Origin: Croceivirga thetidis
GTDB lineage: Bacteria > Bacteroidota > Bacteroidia > Flavobacteriales > Flavobacteriaceae
Direction of reading: 5' to 3'
Assembly: GCF_012272815.1 (NCBI RefSeq)
Contig: NZ_JAAWWL010000001.1
Span: 1,613,146 to 1,677,145, forward strand
Length of the DNA stretch: 64,000 nucleotides
Position numbers and translations under genes: made by a program. This document shows, piece by piece, positions 42,801-51,225 of this stretch. Under the pieces are notes generated by a model that saw nothing but the letters and a program-made list of their open reading frames with translations, was not told the DNA's origin and did not search any database. Each line of letters begins with the position of its first letter. Within the stretch, counting starts at the first letter, position 1.

Positions 42801-45387
42801 CAAAGTGGGTGAAAGGCGCGAGATTTTTTGAATAGACATCCATGGAGAAATCCCCACCACCTTCAAATGCTTTGGTTGTAAATGTAGCTTGAAGCATTCC
42901 CGGGGCTTTGCTTCCAACCGCTAACTTCTTGCTGAAATTTCCATTACCTTCATTATCGAGGTTTCCGCTAAAGAAAGGCATTTCAATTTCAGAGAACTTT
43001 CGAACAGGGTCTATGAAAACATAATTTTCGAAATCGGGAAATGCGGTGTAGACATTTCGTAATTTGACATCCATTTCAAACTTTAGATTTCGAGCTGGTG
43101 CTCCATGCAGCCATTGCACATTTGCTTTTCCAGTAGTTGCCTTATCTGTTTGTAAAATATCGTCATCAAAATCCAAGGCGATTTTCAGTCGATTTGGTTT
43201 TACAGTAGCAATTTTTAGCACTTTATTGAATTGTGCACCACCGACCAATACTTTGGCATTCCAATTACCGGTTGGAGCATCTTGAGCCGTCTCGATGGGG
43301 AAATAATAGAAGTTTCCTGTTTTTTTTGATTTGTTTTCCAGTGTTGGTCGCTCAGTACTGGCAACAGTTCGTTCTACCAGTTTGCCCCTTGGATCGGTAA
43401 CCTCTAAAACCACTGGGTGATTCTCAGGCAAGGGATTGCTCTTATCATCCAACACAAAGGTCAAATGCAGTGTATCACCGGGGCGATGAACTCCGCGTTC
43501 TGCATATAAAAAGCCTTGAATGCCCTTCTCCAAATATTGCCCGGAAACATCAAACTTGCTTAAGCTCAGGGCATTCCCATCTTCCAATTTGGCATAGGCA
43601 TAGTTGTTGCCTTGTCTTGCAACAACAAAAGCCACTTGGTTTTCTGAATCGAATATGGCTACCCCATCAGGGTCGGTGATGACTTTTGATAGAGCCTGTT
43701 GTTGGTAATTGTAGAAAGTCACTTCCGTGTTTCCTTGTGGTTGGGCATTAAGAAGATCCGTGGCGAATGCATGGTAGGTGTTGTTGTTGCCTTTTTTAAC
43801 GATCAATCCAAGATTACTGCCCAATACGTGAGTGTATGCCTCACGGTCCTGACTATAGTAGGCTGGATGACATGGGTTGTCACGTTGTTGCCAATTGTAA
43901 CTATTTTGTCGCCATGAGTACATCTGATTGTCCCAAAACAATTGTTCGCGTTCTTCCTCTTCTTCCCTTGAATCAGCGGTGGTAATTTCTTCTTCATAGT
44001 AATCTTCTCCATATTCATCTTGAACCTGAACCGTGGGTGCGTTTTCACAATTGTAAAGGGAGTAGTCTTGATTGAATTTGAATTCTATTCGATACAAAGC
44101 CCCTGGGTCAGGATTTATTAATTCTGAAAGATCTAGGGCATGCGCTTTCCACTGATTATTCGAAGCATCTGTACCAAGATTCAAAACCTTGAATGCCACG
44201 CGACGACCTACTTTTTTTAAGTCGTAGGGATAACTGATTCCTAGATTGGACTGCTGTAAGTGCTGGAGTACATTGTCTTGAAATATTTTAATGACCCGAA
44301 CTTCAACTTGTGATAAATTGACCGTTTCAAAGTAAATCGGTGTTTTGTCGGCGTTTGGTAAAATGGTTCCTTTTGAAATTAATCGCACTTGGGGTTTCAA
44401 TTGTTCGAAAGAAACCAGCTCTGAAAATTCTTGGCTTAGCTTATTGCCGTATTGATTTTTGAGTCCTTCAAAAACGTTTACTCGTACTTGGCCGGTCAAC
44501 AGCGTTGAAGGATACACATTTAAAACATTGCCATTCACTTCGTATCGAAGACTTGGGGCATTTTCAATCGTAACCAATCCATTTAAGTTCTGGTTTTCAT
44601 CCAAGGGTTCTGAAAAGTTCAGTGCCAGCATGGGGCTTGGTGAAGCTGTAGTTTTGGCATCAACTACCACAAACTTATCCTTGCCGGGTATGTTGAATGT
44701 TTCTGAACCTTTGTTGTCAGCCCCCAATGATTTTCCATCCCAAGATATTGTGATTTTTTGGTCATTTTTACCTCGAGGAATACTGTCAATGGTGAAATTG
44801 AAGTATTGGGCCATGGTGTCTTCACCCTCCCATTTTATATTGAGATTTTTACTATCGAATGTTGCTTTTAATAGTTGCTTGACTTTCCCTGCGGGCATGA
44901 TATCTGCCCCTTGTAAGGTTCCGTTGAGGTATTGCCATTCCCGACTGTAGGATTGTAACTGGTCCAAATTTATTTTAAAGTTTGGGTCTAAAGTCTTAAA
45001 GGCGAAACTGTAGGTTTTGAGTTCTTTTTGAATCCCTGGGAAAAGTTTGTCCAATCGAAGCGTGGCTTGGTACTCGGTTCCAGACTCCATAGGTTCAGAA
45101 GGCTCAAAGACCAAACCGCTGGTATTGGTTACCATCAGTTTCCCTTTAAGTGCCGGTGCAAATTTTAAGTACTCGACAGGTAGTTCTTGATTGAGTTCAA
45201 ACTGATCCATGGGTTTGTTGAACAACACTTTAATTTCAGCGCCAATACTGATTTGCCCATAGGTATTGAAACTAATGTACTCCCGAAATTGATATAGGTT
45301 GTCCTGGTCGTCTAGGTCAACTTTTTTCTTGCACGAAACCTGAAATGTAAATGCTGCTAATAAAAGAATTGCAATTCTTCGTATCAT
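39823..45387 (-). CDS. Bacterial alpha-2-macroglobulin lipoprotein
   Basis: The 1854-residue product has a lipobox QVSC (Cys19), a run of macroglobulin (MG) beta domains, a central bait-like region, and a thioester domain with PHGCVEQT, in which Cys1415 and the Gln two after Glu form the thioester. Bacterial A2Ms trap proteases in the periplasm and are thought to guard a damaged envelope together with PbpC, whose gene follows downstream. The intact CxEQ shows it is of the covalent-trapping kind. A Glu/Asp-rich stretch (EEEEREQLFWDNQ, near residues 460-480) is an unusual insertion. Confidence 0.93.
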   Translation of the reverse strand: MIRRIAILLLAAFTFQVSCKKKVDLDDQDNLYQFREYISFNTYGQISIGAEIKVLFNKPMDQFELNQELPVEYLKFAPALKGKLMVTNTSGLVFEPSEPMESGTEYQATLRLDKLFPGIQKELKTYSFAFKTLDPNFKINLDQLQSYSREWQYLNGTLQGADIMPAGKVKQLLKATFDSKNLNIKWEGEDTMAQYFNFTIDSIPRGKNDQKITISWDGKSLGADNKGSETFNIPGKDKFVVVDAKTTASPSPMLALNFSEPLDENQNLNGLVTIENAPSLRYEVNGNVLNVYPSTLLTGQVRVNVFEGLKNQYGNKLSQEFSELVSFEQLKPQVRLISKGTILPNADKTPIYFETVNLSQVEVRVIKIFQDNVLQHLQQSNLGISYPYDLKKVGRRVAFKVLNLGTDASNNQWKAHALDLSELINPDPGALYRIEFKFNQDYSLYNCENAPTVQVQDEYGEDYYEEEITTADSREEEEEREQLFWDNQMYSWRQNSYNWQQRDNPCHPAYYSQDREAYTHVLGSNLGLIVKKGNNNTYHAFATDLLNAQPQGNTEVTFYNYQQQALSKVITDPDGVAIFDSENQVAFVVARQGNNYAYAKLEDGNALSLSKFDVSGQYLEKGIQGFLYAERGVHRPGDTLHLTFVLDDKSNPLPENHPVVLEVTDPRGKLVERTVASTERPTLENKSKKTGNFYYFPIETAQDAPTGNWNAKVLVGGAQFNKVLKIATVKPNRLKIALDFDDDILQTDKATTGKANVQWLHGAPARNLKFEMDVKLRNVYTAFPDFENYVFIDPVRKFSEIEMPFFSGNLDNEGNGNFSKKLAVGSKAPGMLQATFTTKAFEGGGDFSMDVYSKNLAPFTHFAGLQAPEPDRWGSYPTGSKTNFDVVSVDTKGKASGNRKLEIKLFKIEWRWWWNRGYDNLSRYENSQVHRPMQSFSVTTGSNGKATFDLTVPENEGGRYLIRIIDEASGHATGMTTYFYKDWWNRPADGDSESAKILLFATDKEQYQTNEEAVITFPSSQGGNALVSIENGSEVLYTKWVDTQSKETKVNIPISPEMAPNVFVNISLLQPHGSVDNDLPIRLYGIVPILVENPETVLKPKLSMPDVLKPEESYTVKVSETNNKPMTYSLAVVDEGLLDLTRYTTPDIHAEFYAKQALGVKTFDIFDDVMGSYSVSVGNIYAVGGGDAAAGAKNRKAQRFKPVVTYLGPFELKAGQTATHELDMPNYVGAVKTMVVAGNANSAYGHADKSVPVRKPLMVLASIPRKLSPGEKVTIPVTVFAMEKKVKNAKISIQTGDGIKPLGPTSQSLQFASVGEQMVYFDFEVLPNPSIQKIKVNASGAGEKASYEIELDVENPNPISSKITLQELQPNASLDIPFETFGTAGNNAAILEFSTLPPMNLEKRLGYLIRYPHGCVEQTTSAVFPQLYLSDILDITFDKKKELENNVKAAIRKLGDRQLPEGGLGYWPGAYYVDDWGTSYAGHFMLEAKKKGFALPLTFMSNWLRYQKKMARQWSNQQTSYNSDLAQAYRLYTLALAGEPELSAMNRLREAKKLSNNAKWRLAAAYALTGKEQIAKSLAGKANIDFRPYRYDYHSYGSVFRNRAMALETMVILGDSKQSELAQGLAKSLNSSRWFSTQETAYALLALSKMVAKNGGKAIKVQLDGTNIETQKAIVQRELQTQMGNNSVSLKNNQNNLVYVNLVQYGKLPLGEELAESRGLQVTAKFLDGTGKSMDVSNLMQGTEITAQISVYNSTADYVNNIALTQLFPSGWEIVNTSFTDLGTPNSTKADYVDIRDDRVQYYFDLDGRKTKTFTIKLNASYMGDYYLPGAQAEAMYNNDYFARTKGEWITVSK

Positions 45388-45717
45388 CGGTCAGTTGTTT
45401 GTTTAAAGATACGGTCAATTTTTTGGGAGACCCTACAGGTTATCAAAACCTTAAAGGTCTGAAAGGCCAAGTTTTATAAAATTATTAGGATTGTGACAGG
45501 CCTAATGCCAACATCATTTTAATACTTTTAAAGGAACCAATGAACTCATTTAAACTTTTTCAGTTTGCTAAAAAAATGTTGTTTTCAACCCTGTTTTTGC
45601 CTTTTTATCCTTCCGTAACTCTGCTATGCAACTCAAAAAAGTCTTCAACAGTACTGAAACCATCAATTTTCGCTTAAACCCAAAAAGTCAAAATGAGTTC
45701 AATAAAAAACAACAATC
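45388..45717. other. Intergenic region with a nested inverted repeat
   Basis: 330 bp between A2M and the NTF2-like gene. AGACC...GGTCT enclosing AGGTT...AACCT at 45428-45460 looks like one copy of the short palindromic repeats common in flavobacterial intergenic DNA. A 31-codon frame (45626-45721) ends in an ATGA overlap with the next gene but has no other support. The promoters of both flanking genes must lie here. Confidence 0.4.
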
Positions 45718-46149
45718 ATGAAAAGACTATTTCTAACCACCTTCGTAATTGTATTGTCTTTATCATTTGGCAATGCCCAAGAAACCGATTACGAATTGGT
45801 CGCACAAACCGTTAATTATTATTTGGAAGGAGGCAATAACAACGATTATGAAACCCTGAAAAAGGCCTTTCACGAAACAGCTACCATGAAATATATTACA
45901 GACGAGGGCTATAAAGAAGTCAACGCTCTTGAATTCTTTTCGGGCATGGATGCTTCAAAGCCCAAACCAACCCGTAAAACCCGAATTTCTGACATTACAA
46001 TTTCCGGTCATGCTGCCAATGCTCGATTGGAAATCGAATACGAAACCTTCAGTTTTGTCGATTTTATGAACCTGCTGAAAATAGATGGTGAGTGGAAAAT
46101 CGTTAACAAGATTTTCTATCGCATGCCTAAAATGTCGACGGTTCAATAA
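45718..46149 (+). CDS. NTF2-like (lumazine-binding type) secreted protein
   Basis: The 143-residue protein has a signal peptide ending GNAQ and an NTF2-like fold of the putative lumazine-binding branch: VAQTVNYYLEGGNNNDYETLKKAFHETATM seen at about residues 27-58, and the closing DFMNLLKIDGEWKIVNKIFY typical of the group. The ligand or reaction is unknown. Confidence 0.8.
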   Translation: MKRLFLTTFVIVLSLSFGNAQETDYELVAQTVNYYLEGGNNNDYETLKKAFHETATMKYITDEGYKEVNALEFFSGMDASKPKPTRKTRISDITISGHAANARLEIEYETFSFVDFMNLLKIDGEWKIVNKIFYRMPKMSTVQ

Positions 46150-46153
46150 AAAG

Positions 46154-46279
46154 ATGATTGAGGAGATTTTTGTGTTGATAATAGAATTTTTCAAAGGAAA
46201 TTCAAAAACATCTTATATCGTAGCGGCGTTATTTTTGGTTGCTCTAATGGCTGCAATTATCATCATAAAGTTTAAGTGA
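46154..46279 (+). CDS. Possible small membrane protein
   Basis: A 41-codon frame starting MIEEIFVLIIEFFKG four bases after the preceding stop carries one hydrophobic helix (YIVAALFLVALMAAIIII) and ends in KFK. An AAAAAG stretch precedes the ATG. It meets the leftward oxidoreductase gene with 4 bp between ends. The tight fit between two genes supports it; nothing else does. Confidence 0.4.
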   Translation: MIEEIFVLIIEFFKGNSKTSYIVAALFLVALMAAIIIIKFK

Positions 46280-46283
46280 AATA

Positions 46284-47894
46284 TCATACAGGTTGGCCTA
46301 TAGATTGGGATTTCATAACATCTTTGATAACGTTCTTTTTAAGAATAGTTGATGCTGTAAGGTAACCTGCTAAAAGTGCACCACCCACTCCGCAAGTTAC
46401 AATGTCCTGACCTGTTAGGTATAGGTTTTTGATAGGCGTTCGAGGCTGTAAAAATCGGTGCCCATAACGTTCTGGGTTGTGATCAATTCCGTAGAGTTCA
46501 CCCAGGTCATAGTTCATAAAATGTTGGGTTGTTATTGGGCTTGAAAGCTCATAACAGTCAATCTTGCCCTTTACCTGAGGTTCCAGTTTATAGAGTTCCG
46601 CCAATAGACGTTGTGCTAATTTTTCTTTAAACTGTTCATAGTCATCACCACGTTTTTTCCATTTAGTTCCGCTCCATTCTTTGAATAGTTCATAGGGCAT
46701 GGGTGCTATAATGTCAATAGTACTTTTGCCAGGATAACGTTCAGACCATGAAGGGTCCTTAGCCGAAGGGAACGAAATGTACACGACTGGCATGGGTTGT
46801 TCAATATCTTTAGCATAGCGTTCAGTCGCCTCATCATGATCAACATCTTCTGGGTAAATCCAATAATTTGCTTTTGGGAGCTGTAATTCGTCCGGAGTGC
46901 CATTTAATCCAATGTAGAGACAGACATGGGCCACAGAGGGAGATAGTTTTTTAAGTTTTTCGTCCAATTGGTATTTTTCAGAAACCTGATTTGGAAGGAA
47001 CTTGTCGTAGGTGTTAACAATACCGGCACCACTAATAATTATTTCGGCAAAATACGTTTTGCCATCAGCAAGTTTCACCCCTTTTGCTTTATTGCCCTCA
47101 ACTAAAATCTCAGTTACCTCGGCATTGGTCAATATGGTTCCTCCGGCAGCTTCAATAACGGGGTCGACCGTTTCAACAATTCGTGCCGACCCACCAATTG
47201 GAAAATAGCCACCATTGAAGTAATGCTTAACAACAGAAACGTGCATTGCAAAACTACTTTTTGAAGGTGGTAGTCCATAATCGCCATATTGGCCAGTCAA
47301 GACCTTGATTAATTCTTTGTTCGAGGTCAATTCTTGCAAAACTTCCAAAGTACTTCGACTGGCAAAAGATGAATAACCCTTTCGCATTTTTCCACCCACC
47401 AATTTTTGCATCAGTGGTGGCATTGCCTTCTCTGCATAGAAATCACGACTTGCTTTAGATACTTGAAAAACCAAGTCAATGTACTTGTCAATCGCTTCAG
47501 CTTCATCTGGAAAATAGGCTTTCATCTGATTGGCGAAATTGGTCACGCCCTTAGGAAAATCATAGGTATTTGGGCCGATAACAATGCGATCATAGACAGG
47601 CCCCATATCGGCCCATTTTAGTTCACCGTCGGTAACATAATCAAAGAGTTGTTTCAACACTCCTTTGTCCCGCCCCATTTCACCAATGTAGTGGATGCCT
47701 ACATCCCACTCATAACCACGACGTTTAAAAACATGGGTGTACCCCCCAGCTGTATAATGTCTTTCCAGCACCAATACTTTTTTACCTTCCTTCGAAAGAC
47801 AGGCAGCTGTAGCTAGACTACCCATTCCGGAACCAATAATAATGGCATCGTATTTATCGGCTAGGGTATGTTTCTTTTTATAGGATTGGACCAT
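46284..47894 (-). CDS. FAD-dependent oxidoreductase, RetSat/phytoene desaturase-like
   Basis: The 536-residue enzyme has an N-terminal dinucleotide fold (IIGSGMGSLATAACLSK, about 18-34), LERHYTAGGYTH, and a C-terminal FAD-closing motif (YLTGQDIVTCGVGGALLAGYL). It resembles all-trans-retinol 13,14-reductase and carotenoid isomerase/desaturase proteins. It probably saturates or isomerises a polyene lipid. Carotenoid or flexirubin genes are not seen nearby, so the substrate is open. Transcribed alone. Confidence 0.82.
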   Translation of the reverse strand: MVQSYKKKHTLADKYDAIIIGSGMGSLATAACLSKEGKKVLVLERHYTAGGYTHVFKRRGYEWDVGIHYIGEMGRDKGVLKQLFDYVTDGELKWADMGPVYDRIVIGPNTYDFPKGVTNFANQMKAYFPDEAEAIDKYIDLVFQVSKASRDFYAEKAMPPLMQKLVGGKMRKGYSSFASRSTLEVLQELTSNKELIKVLTGQYGDYGLPPSKSSFAMHVSVVKHYFNGGYFPIGGSARIVETVDPVIEAAGGTILTNAEVTEILVEGNKAKGVKLADGKTYFAEIIISGAGIVNTYDKFLPNQVSEKYQLDEKLKKLSPSVAHVCLYIGLNGTPDELQLPKANYWIYPEDVDHDEATERYAKDIEQPMPVVYISFPSAKDPSWSERYPGKSTIDIIAPMPYELFKEWSGTKWKKRGDDYEQFKEKLAQRLLAELYKLEPQVKGKIDCYELSSPITTQHFMNYDLGELYGIDHNPERYGHRFLQPRTPIKNLYLTGQDIVTCGVGGALLAGYLTASTILKKNVIKDVMKSQSIGQPV

Positions 47895-47979
47895 TTCTAA
47901 TCATTTACCTCCCAATGTACCGAATTATTTAAGAAGTAGTGAAGGAATGGATTTTCTTATGCCCCATTTTTGTTGAAGT

Positions 47980-48453
47980 TCACTCTAGTGTGATTCTAAT
48001 GACCTGATAGGGATTTTCTTGAATTATCCCGTCAATGGAAATTGATTCGGGTGTAGGAAGTCCAGCGCAACATTCCCCGGTGGAAAGCACTATGTTGAGG
48101 TCCAGATCCGCGGAATATTCATTACCAATATTGAGTTGTAACGCGTAATCTTGAGGTTGCCAATCAGTACTTTTTAAAGTAAGAATGGTTTCGGTCGTAG
48201 AGCCATATTGAATCTCAATATCTTGAAGCGTTAATTCAAAATCCTCGATGTCACTCCCTGTAATTGTAACGTCTTCAAGGGTATAGGTTCCATTTTCGAA
48301 AACATTGAAATCGTCGGAAGTGACTTGAAATGAAACTGAAGAAAAAGGGTCACATGCGCATTCCAAAATAAAATCTTCTTCATTTTCATTTTTACAACCG
48401 GCCAAGCAAAGTAGTAAGCAAAGACCTAAGAAGAGAGATTTGATTTTTGACAT
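47980..48453 (-). CDS. Hypothetical lipoprotein, paralog of its neighbour
   Basis: The 157-residue product has a lipobox CLAGC (near residue 20) and a beta-rich body with no family I know. The C-terminal GECCAGLPTPESISIDG resembles GDCCGGIPLLESLAIDG of the upstream neighbour, and both contain a double Cys. The two genes lie 10 bp apart and come from a duplication. Confidence 0.65.
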   Translation of the reverse strand: MSKIKSLFLGLCLLLCLAGCKNENEEDFILECACDPFSSVSFQVTSDDFNVFENGTYTLEDVTITGSDIEDFELTLQDIEIQYGSTTETILTLKSTDWQPQDYALQLNIGNEYSADLDLNIVLSTGECCAGLPTPESISIDGIIQENPYQVIRITLE

Positions 48454-48463
48454 CTTACTGGGT

Positions 48464-48931
48464 TTAATTTAGTTCAACCAAATGAACGTTATAGAGTTCA
48501 TTTTCAGGAATCGCTTCTCCATCAATCGCAAGTGATTCCAGCAACGGAATGCCCCCGCAGCAATCTCCCTGAGAAAGTCCAATATCAGTAGTTATTGGTA
48601 CTGAAAAGTCTGAGGCCAATTCAAGATTTAAGTCGTATTGTATTGGCTCCCAATCACTATTTGAAATAAAAAGGACCGTTTTGGTTGAAACTTGATTTGC
48701 ATCGTCTAAAAATTCTATAGCAGCGATGGTTAACTCAAAGGTTTCTGTGTTTTCACCTTCTAAAGCAATTTCATCTAAAATGAAAATGGCTTCCTCTAAA
48801 ACATTCGTATTATTCTGGATTAATTCAATCGCAATGATGGGCTGTCCAAGGCAGGATACTCCATCACAATCCTCTCCTAGACATCCAAAAGCAAAAAAAA
48901 GAGGCAACAGTAAGAAGTACGTCTTTTTCAT
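48464..48931 (-). CDS. Hypothetical lipoprotein, paralog of its neighbour
   Basis: The 155-residue product has a lipobox FGC (near residue 17) followed at once by a Cys-rich segment (CLGEDCDGVSCLG). The body aligns with the 47980-48453 product, including SDWEPIQYDLNLELA against TDWQPQDYALQLNIG. Both are probably surface or periplasmic lipoproteins with disulfide bonds. First gene of the pair. Confidence 0.65.
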   Translation of the reverse strand: MKKTYFLLLPLFFAFGCLGEDCDGVSCLGQPIIAIELIQNNTNVLEEAIFILDEIALEGENTETFELTIAAIEFLDDANQVSTKTVLFISNSDWEPIQYDLNLELASDFSVPITTDIGLSQGDCCGGIPLLESLAIDGEAIPENELYNVHLVELN

Positions 48932-48990
48932 TGATGATTTTCAAGTAAGATGAAGGGGAGCATTAAGCGTTGCTTTTTCAAGTGAAATTT

Positions 48991-49794
48991 TTACCACCCG
49001 CCTGAGGCGCCACCACCTCCAAATCCGCCACCGCCGAAGCCACCGCCAAAGCCGCCAGAACCAAATCCGCCGCCTCCGAAACCACCTCCAGATGATCCAC
49101 CGCGATAACCACCACGACCCATGTTACTAAGGATGATCATATCCCAAATATCGAGTCCACTACCACCGCGACCACCTCGGTTATTTCGACCTCCACCTCT
49201 TTTACCACGATTGATCAAAATCATCATGATGATAAAGAAAATAATTAGGGGTAACAGCTTCTCAAATTGTGAATAGCCATTATTATTAAAGGTGCGTTCT
49301 TCAGTAAACTGACCGGTCAAGACCTGAAAAATAGCATCAGAACCGGCATTTAAACCACCGTAGTAATCCCCTTGTTTAAATTCGGGAATGATAACTTGTT
49401 CAATGATGCGTTTACTCATCAAATCGGTAAGAAATTCTTCAACTCCGTATCCGGTATTGATGGCGATTCTGCGGTCGTCCCTAGCTAATAGAATTAGAAT
49501 ACCATTGTCTTTGTCAGCTTGACCGATGCCCCATTCTTGACCCCATTGGGCCCCGAGATAGTTTATGTTTTCACCTTCTGTTGAAGAAATTATAGCAACA
49601 ACAATTTGCGTTGAGGTACTGTCTGAATACCGAATTAATTTTTGCTCCAGTTGCCCTCGTTGAACAGCATTGAGAAGATTTACGTAATCGTAAACACTTG
49701 TTTCTTTTTCTGGCTTTGGCGGAATATCAAATTGTGCCCAACTAAATGCGCCCCAAAAAATCAGTACTAAAAAACTAGCCTTTTGAAACCGCAT
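48991..49794 (-). CDS. TPM-domain protein with Gly-rich tail
   Basis: The 267-residue protein has a signal peptide (FSWAQ), a TPM domain (about 30-160, with TQIVVAIISSTEG and GILILLARDDRRIAINTGYG), a membrane helix (about 178-193) and a tail of GG/FGG repeats from about 200 on. It is the membrane member of the LemA-TPM-TPM operon seen across Bacteroidota. The molecular role is unsettled; plant TPM homologues work in photosystem repair. The Gly-rich end is low-complexity. It overlaps the next TPM gene by 20 bp. Confidence 0.85.
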   Translation of the reverse strand: MRFQKASFLVLIFWGAFSWAQFDIPPKPEKETSVYDYVNLLNAVQRGQLEQKLIRYSDSTSTQIVVAIISSTEGENINYLGAQWGQEWGIGQADKDNGILILLARDDRRIAINTGYGVEEFLTDLMSKRIIEQVIIPEFKQGDYYGGLNAGSDAIFQVLTGQFTEERTFNNNGYSQFEKLLPLIIFFIIMMILINRGKRGGGRNNRGGRGGSGLDIWDMIILSNMGRGGYRGGSSGGGFGGGGFGSGGFGGGFGGGGFGGGGASGGW

Positions 49795-50212
49795 CGCTCA
49801 ATTCATTTTCATCGCCATGGAGCCAAGGAAAGTGTGCTTCCAACTCCTTACCTGCATTTAGAATACCGGCAATAATGCCTTCAGTGAATTCACCATTGGC
49901 AAAGTGTGATTGAATTTTCTCTTTGGTTGACTCCCAAAATCCCCTAGGTACCTCTTTGTCTATTCCTTTATCGCCATAAATGACAAATTTTTTGTCCTCA
50001 ACAGCCACATAGATGAGCACACCGTTTTCATCTTTAGTATTGTCCATTTTTAAAAAATGAAATACCTGCTGGGCGCGACTAAAATGGTCAATTTTGGCCG
50101 AAGCTTCAATATGTACCCGAATTTCACCTGAGGTGTTTTTTTCGGCTACCAAGATGGCATCGACTATTTTTTGCTCTTCTTCAGCAGTTAAAAAGGCTTC
50201 GACCTTGTTCAT
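49775..50212 (-). CDS. TPM-domain protein, soluble
   Basis: The 145-residue protein is a lone TPM domain (TSGEIRVHIEASAKIDHF, GVLIYVAVEDKKFVIYGDKGI, EGIIAGILNAGKELEAHFP) without signal peptide or membrane segment. It is the middle gene of the LemA operon, 3 bp after lemA and overlapping the next TPM gene, so the three are coupled. Confidence 0.85.
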   Translation of the reverse strand: MNKVEAFLTAEEEQKIVDAILVAEKNTSGEIRVHIEASAKIDHFSRAQQVFHFLKMDNTKDENGVLIYVAVEDKKFVIYGDKGIDKEVPRGFWESTKEKIQSHFANGEFTEGIIAGILNAGKELEAHFPWLHGDENELSDAVSKG

Positions 50213-50215
50213 ACG

Positions 50216-50809
50216 CTAGTCGAAATTAAAATCGACGTCTGGGGCTTGCTCTGCTCCAGCATCTGCTTCGTAATAGGCCAATTCATCGAGGTTGAAAAAT
50301 CCTGCCAAGACATTATTCGGGAATGTTTTGATGTGTTCATTATAAGGCCTGATGGTTTCGTTGAAACGATCCCTTGCCACATTAATTCGATTCTCAGTTC
50401 CTTCCAATTGAGACTGTAATTCCAAAAAGTTTTGGTTGGCCTTTAAATCTGGATAACGTTCTACGGTCACCAATAAACGTGACAAGGCTGATGATAGGCC
50501 AGATTGTGCTTCTTGAAATTGGGCCAACTCTTGTGCATTCTGAGGGTTGATATTTACCTGAGTCGCTTTGGCTCTTGCTTCTATGACATCGGTTAAAGTA
50601 CCGCGCTCAAAATCGGCTGCCCCTTGAACCGTTTTGACCAAGTTTCCTATCAAATCATTACGTCGCTGGTATGAACTTTCTACTTTGGCCCAAGCTTCTT
50701 TTGTGGGTTCTTCCAGTTTTACTGCAGTATTGTAAAAGCCTTTGGCCCAAGCAAAAATTGCAAAAACAAGTACGCCCAGTACAACCAAGGGTATTAACCA
50801 TTTTTTCAT
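50216..50809 (-). CDS. lemA: LemA family membrane protein
   Basis: The 197-residue protein has one N-terminal helix (about 4-22) and a long helical LemA domain with SYQRRNDLIGNLVKTVQGAA, ARAKATQ and NVARDRFNETIRPYN. LemA proteins are anchored with a short outer or inner tail and are of unknown molecular function. First gene of the leftward LemA-TPM-TPM operon. Confidence 0.92.
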   Translation of the reverse strand: MKKWLIPLVVLGVLVFAIFAWAKGFYNTAVKLEEPTKEAWAKVESSYQRRNDLIGNLVKTVQGAADFERGTLTDVIEARAKATQVNINPQNAQELAQFQEAQSGLSSALSRLLVTVERYPDLKANQNFLELQSQLEGTENRINVARDRFNETIRPYNEHIKTFPNNVLAGFFNLDELAYYEADAGAEQAPDVDFNFD

Positions 50810-50895
50810 AATTCTCTTGTTTTAATTTATAGTGGTTAGGTAACTATTAGAAACAAATTACACTGAAAAGTTACACTTTCCTCTGAATTAGTTTT

Positions 50896-51225
50896 CTATA
50901 GATTCTCTTTAATTTTCAAAAGTTCGGATTTTATCTTTTGAAGTTTTTCAATGACTTCAAAATTGGAAAGGGTCTTGTGTTTTTCTTCCTTCAAATGAAT
51001 TTTAGCACCTTCTAGGGTAAAGCCTCGTTCTTTGACCAAATGAAAAATCAGCTGTAGATTTTTAATGTCTTCAGGAGTGAATTTTCGATTACCCTTGGCG
51101 TTTTTTTTAGGTTTTAAAACATCGAATTCCTTTTCCCAAAAACGTATGAGTGAGGTGTTTACACCAAAGGCTTTGGCTACCTCGCCAATACCATAATATC
51201 TCTTTTCCGGGAGTTCAACATGCAT
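50896..51225 (-). CDS. MerR-family regulator
   Basis: The 109-residue protein has an N-terminal MerR winged helix (YYGIGEVAKAFGVNTSLIRFWEKEF) and a short coiled-coil; a ligand domain is missing. It overlaps the M23 peptidase gene by one base and belongs to its transcript. A target in envelope upkeep is plausible by position only. Confidence 0.87.
   Translation of the reverse strand: MHVELPEKRYYGIGEVAKAFGVNTSLIRFWEKEFDVLKPKKNAKGNRKFTPEDIKNLQLIFHLVKERGFTLEGAKIHLKEEKHKTLSNFEVIEKLQKIKSELLKIKENL

Noticed and set aside
44459-44950. A long open frame (163 codons) antisense to the A2M gene
   Set aside because: It lies wholly inside a well supported gene, has no domain, and its composition reads as the shadow of the coding strand.
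45626-45721. A 31-codon frame ending in an ATGA overlap with the NTF2-like gene
   Set aside because: The overlap looks like coupling, but the peptide has no features and nothing else supports it.
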